A stretch of DNA of 45,286 nucleotides, taken from NCBI GenBank assembly GCA_002396505.1, contig DGYA01000003.1:2539-47824 (forward strand), in the 5' to 3' direction. The position numbers and the translations under genes are program-made. The notes below the pieces were generated by a model. It saw only the letters and a list, made by a program, of their open reading frames with translations. It was not told where the DNA came from and ran no database searches. Source of the stretch: Cyanobacteria bacterium UBA5018. Its GTDB lineage: Bacteria; Cyanobacteriota; Cyanobacteriia; PCC-6307; Cyanobiaceae. Shown piece by piece: positions 40,692 to 45,286 of the stretch; the stretch's first letter is position 1; each line of letters starts with the position of its first letter.

Positions 40692-41858
40692 TCAGGCTCT
40701 GATCAAAAGCGGGCCGAGGCCGCTGCGCACATCGTCCGGCGCTAGGCGACCATCGCTATCGGTGTCGAGGGCATCGAAGACAGCGTCGCTACCAAGCCAT
40801 TCCTCGCGGGTAATGCAGCCATCGCCATCGAGGTCGTTCAGTAGAAAGATCTCATGGACGGCATGGCCGAAGGCGGCGCCCCCCTCCAATTCCGCCAGCC
40901 GATGGGCTAGCTGAGCTTCTAATGTTTCGATTGCCTTGGTAAAGCCACTGATACCCTCCTCTAGTTTTTCGCTAGCCATCGGATCGGAGGCCAGTAGTTC
41001 GCGGAAGCTGGGTTCGTCGAGAGTGATCTGGTCTACGCAAGGGCCGGGATCAAAGGCATTGAGGCGACGCTCTAATACTCCAGGAGTTTTGCGCAGTTGA
41101 TCCAGCAGGCCGGGGGAGATGGTGAGCAGATCGCAGCCAGCCAGCTCAATAATCTCCTCCATGTTGCGGAAGCTGGCGCCCATCACCTCAGTTTTGTAGC
41201 CGTAGGTTTTGTAGTAATTGAAGATGCTTGTTACCGAAATTACACCTGGATCTTCAGGGCCTGGATAGCTATCGCGTCCACTATTTTTCTTGTGCCAATC
41301 AAGAATACGGCCCACGAAAGGCGAGATTAGGGTGGCGCCGGCCTCGGCGGCTGCCACCGCTTGGGCAAAGCCGAACAGCAGAGTTAGATTGCAGTGGATT
41401 CCTTCTTTTTCAAGTACTTCGGCAGCCTGTATGCCCTCCCAGGTGGAGGCAATCTTGATCAGTACGCGCTCATTTGAGATGCCGGCTTCATTGTAAAGAC
41501 CAATTAGTTTGCGCGCCTTGGTAATCGTGGCCTCTGTGTCAAAGCTGAGGCGGGCATCCACTTCTGTGGATACTCGGCCCGGCACAATTTTGAGAATTTC
41601 TTTGCCGAAGATCACGCAGATCTCATCGAGCGCTTCGCTGACTACGGCATCGGCAGCGGCGCCGGCCCCGATCGCGGCGCGCGATTCCCTCAGGGAGCGG
41701 TCGATCAGCTCTTGATAGGTGGGAATCTGGGCTGCCGCCAGAATCAGCGATGGGTTGGTGGTCGCATCGCGGGGGGTGAACTGCCGGATGGCGTCGATAT
41801 CTCCGGTGTCGGCCACCACCACGGTCATGGCGGCGAGTTGGTCGAGCAGGTTGGCCAT
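40692..41858 (-). CDS. tal: transaldolase with C-terminal EF-hand pair
   Basis: A 388-residue protein. The first ~330 residues are transaldolase of the pentose phosphate pathway: 'DTGDIDAIRQFTPRDATTNPS', the Schiff-base lysine in 'RVLIKIASTWEGI' and 'NLTLLFGFAQAVAAAEAG'. The last ~50 residues contain two EF-hand loops, DLDGDGCITREE and DTDSDGRLAPDD, with acidic residues at calcium positions 1, 3, 5 and 12. I recall transaldolases with such a tail in other picocyanobacteria. It suggests calcium control of carbon flow, untested. Stop and start fit a full-length protein. A long degenerate repeat stretch lies upstream (41862-42040). Confidence 0.95.
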   Translation of the reverse strand: MANLLDQLAAMTVVVADTGDIDAIRQFTPRDATTNPSLILAAAQIPTYQELIDRSLRESRAAIGAGAAADAVVSEALDEICVIFGKEILKIVPGRVSTEVDARLSFDTEATITKARKLIGLYNEAGISNERVLIKIASTWEGIQAAEVLEKEGIHCNLTLLFGFAQAVAAAEAGATLISPFVGRILDWHKKNSGRDSYPGPEDPGVISVTSIFNYYKTYGYKTEVMGASFRNMEEIIELAGCDLLTISPGLLDQLRKTPGVLERRLNAFDPGPCVDQITLDEPSFRELLASDPMASEKLEEGISGFTKAIETLEAQLAHRLAELEGGAAFGHAVHEIFLLNDLDGDGCITREEWLGSDAVFDALDTDSDGRLAPDDVRSGLGPLLIRA

Positions 41859-41861
41859 CAG

Positions 41862-42040
41862 GGCGGAAAGCTCAGGGCGGATAGCTAGGGAGCGGAAAGC
41901 TCAGGGCAGATTGCCCAGGCAGGTTGCCCAGGCGGGGAGCCCAGGGCGAATAGCGCGGGGCAGATTGCTCGGGGCTGATAGCGCGGGGCTGATTGGACTG
42001 GGCGGATAGTCCAAGGCAGGCCCTGGGCTAGGCGGTGAAA
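41862..42040. repeat. degenerate 14-16-bp repeat region upstream of tal
   Basis: GGCGGATAG, GGCAGATTG, GGCTGATAG and GGCTGATTGG-like words recur at 14-16-base steps with GCTCAGGG and GCCCAGG. The repeats are imperfect. The region lies between ftsI (stop) and tal (start) on the minus strand and covers the tal leader. Confidence 0.6.
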
Positions 42041-42073
42041 TCGCTTTCATCAAACTAGCTTGCTGGTATCGCC

Positions 42074-43879
42074 TCAGCTGGCCTTGGCCGGTGTGGGCTT
42101 GCTGATCGGCCGGGAGGGGGGAATCTTCTCCAGCACCAGCAGGGCTTCGATCAGTTGCTTGGCAACGGGTACGGCCACGGTGGATCCATAGGCGTTGCCG
42201 CCCTGGGGTTCATCCACCACCACCAGCACCACGTAGCGCGGCGCTTCGATCGGCAGGTGGGCCACGAAGCTGGTGATCCGGGCACCGGGGATGTACAGGC
42301 CCCGCTCGGCCTTCTGGGCCGTGCCGGTCTTGCCGCCAATGCGGTAGCCAGGGATGCGACAGCCTTTGCCGCTGCCCTTCTCCACCACCGTTTCCATCCA
42401 GCGCATCACCGTTTGGGTAACGGCTGGATCGAGCAGTTGTTGGCCAGCTTCGCCGGGGGCGCTGGCCAGGGCGTCACCTGAGCGCAGGCCGCGGGTGATG
42501 TGGGGGCTCACCAGACGGCCGCCATTGGCGAGCATGGCGTGTAGCTGCAGCAGTTTCAAGGGGGTGAGCGAAAAGCCCTGCCCAAAGGCGGCCACAGCAG
42601 ATTCAATTGGTTGGCCGACGAAGTCGCCCCGGTTTTTCAGTTCCCCGGCCACTGCCCCAGGCAGGTCGGTGTCGGGGGGGGCATCGATGCCCAGGGCCTT
42701 GAGCCAGCGCCAGAAGTGCTCACGCTTCACATTGGTCATGGCTTGCACCATGCCTATGTTGCTGGAAACTTGCAACACGGTGGGGAAGTCAATTACCCCG
42801 TTCGCCCTGCGGTCGTGGTTGAAAATTGGCCAGCCGCCGATGTTTAGTTGGCCGCTGTCGTTTACCTTCCCGTAGGGGTCGATCGCTTTTTCCTGTAGGG
42901 CGATAGCCAGGTTGATCGGCTTGAATGTGGAACCTGGTTCATAGAGATCCTGCACACTCCACTCGCGAAATAGGCCTGGATTGAATTTCCAAAAAGCGTT
43001 GGGATCGTAGGTGGGTGTGGAGGCCAGCGCCAGCATTTCGCCATTGTTCACATCCATCACCAGGGCGACGCCCCGCTTGGCATGCCATTGCTTCACCTGG
43101 CGGTCCAGGGCCTGTAGGGCCACCTGTTGCAACCTGGCATCGAGGGTGAGCTGCAGGCGCAGGTCGTCGCCATAGAGGGCCCCGGCGGTGAGGCCCTCGG
43201 GCAGGGGCGTGCCGTCGGCTCCCCGCAGCATCCGCAGGGTGGTTTCTTGACGGTGCAGGTCCCGGTCGCGGCTCTGCTCCAGCCCGGCCTGGGGGACCCG
43301 CTCCAGGTTGAGGAAGCCCACCACGTTTGCGAACAGGTTGCCCTGGGGATAGAGGCGGCGGGGATAGGCCTCCAGGTCGAGCCCACTGATGCCAAGGGCG
43401 CGAACCCGCTTGGCGGTCTCTGGATCGAGCTCGCCGGCAAGTTTTACGCCACTGCGGCGATTGCCCAGCAGGTTCAACAGCTGCTGGCTGGGCTCGGCCA
43501 GGATTGGCGCCAGTTTTGTAGCCACCTCCGCGCTGGTGCGCAGGGCCTGGGGATCGTCGCCGGGAAAGTTGAAAAAGCGTGGGTGGGCCCAGAGCCGGAA
43601 GCGCTCTTCGTCGAGGGCCACCAGCTGGCCGTTGCGATCGATGATGGCGCGCCGCTTGCCAATCGGGGCCTCTGAATGGGTCTGAATCGCCCGCGCTCGC
43701 TGGAGCAGATTGCTGCTATCCACCACCTGCAGCCAGGCGAGTCGGCCTGCCAGGCCAATCAGACCGCAGCAGAGGAGCAGATACACCGCTAGCAGGCGGC
43801 GAGTTGGCACCGGTTGGATCGGCACAACCCGGGAGCTCGAAAGGGGATGGCGAGCTCCGAATTGGTGGGCCTTGCCCAT
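42074..43879 (-). CDS. ftsI: FtsI/PBP2-type peptidoglycan transpeptidase
   Basis: A 601-residue class B penicillin-binding protein. One membrane helix at residues 29-50, then a non-catalytic dimerisation part, then the transpeptidase domain with STFK (317-320), SSN (372-374) and KTG (517-519). It cross-links septal peptidoglycan. Its ATG overlaps the stop of the preceding gene in a TGATG arrangement, the position of FtsL in other bacteria. The C-terminus is P/K/T rich. Length is normal. Confidence 0.95.
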   Translation of the reverse strand: MGKAHQFGARHPLSSSRVVPIQPVPTRRLLAVYLLLCCGLIGLAGRLAWLQVVDSSNLLQRARAIQTHSEAPIGKRRAIIDRNGQLVALDEERFRLWAHPRFFNFPGDDPQALRTSAEVATKLAPILAEPSQQLLNLLGNRRSGVKLAGELDPETAKRVRALGISGLDLEAYPRRLYPQGNLFANVVGFLNLERVPQAGLEQSRDRDLHRQETTLRMLRGADGTPLPEGLTAGALYGDDLRLQLTLDARLQQVALQALDRQVKQWHAKRGVALVMDVNNGEMLALASTPTYDPNAFWKFNPGLFREWSVQDLYEPGSTFKPINLAIALQEKAIDPYGKVNDSGQLNIGGWPIFNHDRRANGVIDFPTVLQVSSNIGMVQAMTNVKREHFWRWLKALGIDAPPDTDLPGAVAGELKNRGDFVGQPIESAVAAFGQGFSLTPLKLLQLHAMLANGGRLVSPHITRGLRSGDALASAPGEAGQQLLDPAVTQTVMRWMETVVEKGSGKGCRIPGYRIGGKTGTAQKAERGLYIPGARITSFVAHLPIEAPRYVVLVVVDEPQGGNAYGSTVAVPVAKQLIEALLVLEKIPPSRPISKPTPAKAS

Positions 43880-44367
43880 CAGTAGCCAGTGGGAATCTGG
43901 CGGAGGTGCGGCGCCGAAATTCGAGGTGGGCCAGCTTGGCTTTGGGGCTGCACTGGTTTGGGGAGATAGATCAATTTTTCACTGCTGGTGGGCACCAGCC
44001 AGCCAGGTTTGCCGGCGGCAGCGAGATGGTGACGCTCTAAAAGTGCTCCTGATTCCTGCAGCCGATGGCCCAGCAGCTCGGCATTTTGCAGCTGTTGATA
44101 CCGATACCCCCATTGGTTTTGCCAATACAGGGTGAGCGCGCTCAGGACCAGCATGCTTATGCCAAGGCCTGCAAGTGTGCCGTCGACGGCTCTGTGAAGG
44201 CCTGCAAGCCAGGGGGCCTGGCGCTCAATACGACGGGGCGATAGCGATGCCTGCAGCAGCTCCAGGGACTGGAGCTGGGCTCGCTCAGCTCGGCGGCGGT
44301 TTTGGCGGGCCTGGCGGCGAGGCTGGAGCTCTAAGTCAGACGGCCGTGGAGATGGGGAGGCAACCAA
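43879..44367 (-). CDS. FtsL-like single-pass membrane protein
   Basis: A 162-residue protein not matched to a named family. A basic cytoplasmic part (about residues 1-60, with many R) is followed by one membrane helix at about 63-82 (GTLAGLGISMLVLSALTLYW) and a periplasmic stretch about 84-116 with helical, coiled-coil-like 'QLQNAELLGHRLQESGALLE'. Topology, size and position just before ftsI, with a TGATG overlap, are those of FtsL, the small divisome partner. Sequence identity of FtsL is always low, so the inference rests on arrangement. No clear FtsB or other division gene is next to it. Confidence 0.75.
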   Translation of the reverse strand: MVASPSPRPSDLELQPRRQARQNRRRAERAQLQSLELLQASLSPRRIERQAPWLAGLHRAVDGTLAGLGISMLVLSALTLYWQNQWGYRYQQLQNAELLGHRLQESGALLERHHLAAAGKPGWLVPTSSEKLIYLPKPVQPQSQAGPPRISAPHLRQIPTGY

Positions 44368-44525
44368 GGCCGAGACCTACTTACATTGCGATTGAACCAC
44401 TACATGCCCGGCTCAGCAAGCCAGCTTCCGCTGGTCACCGGCTGAATGTTTTCGAGCGCACATCTACAGCAGCGCAACATCTGGAGCGTCTGAGCGGCCT
44501 CCACCAGCCGCCGCCCCCGGGCAAA

Positions 44526-45286
44526 TCAGGTGAGCAGGATCAAATTTAAGAAGGTGAGCCCATTCCAGAGGCCGTGCATCAGTACGCAGGGCCCCAGGCG
44601 GCCATGGCGCAGTCGCAGCCAGCCCAGGGCCAAACCAAGCAGCGTTAAGGGCGTGAGCTCCCCAAGGCTCAGATGGGCCAGGCCGAATACCAGGGCGCTC
44701 AGGCCCACCCCTGCCGCCGCCCCCCAATAGCGGGTCAATACCGGCAACAGCACGCCGCGAAACAGGGTCTCTTCAAACAGGGGCGCCACCACCACGGCGG
44801 TGACGGCCAGGCAGGCCAGGGCCAGGGGATCGCCGGTGGTGAGCACCAGTTCCAACAGCGGATTGCTGCCGCTGGGCTGACTCCACAGGCGCTCGATCAG
44901 CCAGCCCGCCAGGGCCACCAGCGGCAGCACCATCAGCACGTGGGCCAGGGCAAGGCCCAGGGCCGAGCCCCCAGGTCTCCAGCGCCACTGCAGCCAGCCG
45001 CCCTGGGGCGCCGGTATCAGGGGTCTCAGCTGCAGCGTCAGGATCGCCAGGGGAGCCACCATCACCCCCATGTAAAGCAACAGCACCTGCAATCCCTGTT
45101 GCAGGGCGGGGCGCTCGGCCAGGGGCTGCAGCAACCCCTGCGCGATCGGCATCAAAAGCAGCGGCGCCACCAGTTCCCCCAGCACCACAAAGCCGCCGGC
45201 AATCAGCAGCGTCACGTCCTCCAGGGCCAGGCCGGGAGCCACCAGGGCCGCCAGCGGGCCGCCGCCGCGGCGCCACAGCCGCCAGC
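44526..45286 (-). CDS. CPBP (CAAX-type) intramembrane metalloprotease, 5' truncated by window edge
   Basis: The frame runs without a stop to the right end of the window, so the start lies outside; the GTG at 45242 is only the first possible start inside. About seven hydrophobic segments are present. The CPBP (Abi) motifs are visible: EETLFRGVLLPVL (EExxxR), 'FGLAHLSLGELTPL' (FxxxH) and 'LMHGLWNGLTF' (HxxxN). Such proteases cut within membranes or act in bacteriocin immunity; the target is unknown. Confidence 0.85.
   Translation of the reverse strand, partial: WRLWRRGGGPLAALVAPGLALEDVTLLIAGGFVVLGELVAPLLLMPIAQGLLQPLAERPALQQGLQVLLLYMGVMVAPLAILTLQLRPLIPAPQGGWLQWRWRPGGSALGLALAHVLMVLPLVALAGWLIERLWSQPSGSNPLLELVLTTGDPLALACLAVTAVVVAPLFEETLFRGVLLPVLTRYWGAAAGVGLSALVFGLAHLSLGELTPLTLLGLALGWLRLRHGRLGPCVLMHGLWNGLTFLNLILLT

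Noticed and set aside
44368..44525. tRNA or small RNA between ftsL-like gene and CPBP protease gene
   Set aside because: No cloverleaf, TTCGA-type T-loop in the right setting, or hairpin with T-run was found.

Overview
The window comes from a high-GC picocyanobacterium of the Cyanobium / freshwater Synechococcus type. Several genes are diagnostic of oxygenic phototrophs: light-dependent protochlorophyllide reductase (por), photosystem I subunit PsaM, the NDH-1 assembly factor CRR6, a Tab2-like factor, a cyAbrB regulator, a ferrochelatase with a chlorophyll-binding tail, and the acyl-ACP reductase / aldehyde oxygenase alkane pair. The HIP1 octamer GCGATCGC occurs at least eleven times, which also fits a cyanobacterium. 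No rRNA, tRNA, CRISPR array, intact insertion sequence or prophage was seen.

Layout. 1-4210: two adjacent proteins that look like glycosyltransferases, one ending in a GT-D-like domain and one being a TPR protein with a sugar-transferase DXD domain. 4211-7531: a sparse stretch with only a ribbon-helix-helix protein, a CHAD-domain protein and long gene-free DNA. 7532-10108: por, a small membrane protein, psaM and crr6. 10283-14821: TauE-type exporter, lipoate-ligase-like protein, site-2 protease, trpF and a secreted protein. 14920-20589 (all minus): creatininase-like gene, ado, aar, accA, SDR and folE, closely spaced and probably largely co-transcribed, joining hydrocarbon/fatty-acid synthesis with folate synthesis. 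20659-23710: S1-like protein, tab2 and pgeF, joined by two TGATG overlaps. 23969-29731: cyAbrB, a flavoprotein, a short ORF with a metallo-hydrolase, and PEP synthase. 29894-35171: secreted and membrane small proteins, ilvB, an M23 peptidase and hemH. 35334-38948: a tyrosine recombinase, cobalamin adenosyltransferase, pyrH and frr. 38976-45286: a geranylgeranyl-reductase-type flavoprotein, a cyclic-nucleotide-binding protein, an EF-hand transaldolase, ftsI with an FtsL-like partner, and a CPBP protease running off the right edge.

The most unusual property is a high density of short tandem repeats (minisatellites), about sixteen loci in 45 kb, both between and inside genes. Inside reading frames the unit is always a multiple of three (12, 15, 21 or 42 bp), so it adds repeated peptides at protein ends or in loops: FolE N-terminus, acyl-ACP reductase C-terminus, lipoate-ligase loop, M23 peptidase C-terminus, recombinase N-terminus and cobalamin adenosyltransferase N-terminus. 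Between genes, units of 7, 9, 16, 17, 18 and about 21 bp occur. A 15-bp unit (one pentapeptide) recurs in four unrelated genes. This looks like a genome-wide slippage or repeat-amplification process that extends housekeeping proteins; it is the best candidate here for something not yet described.
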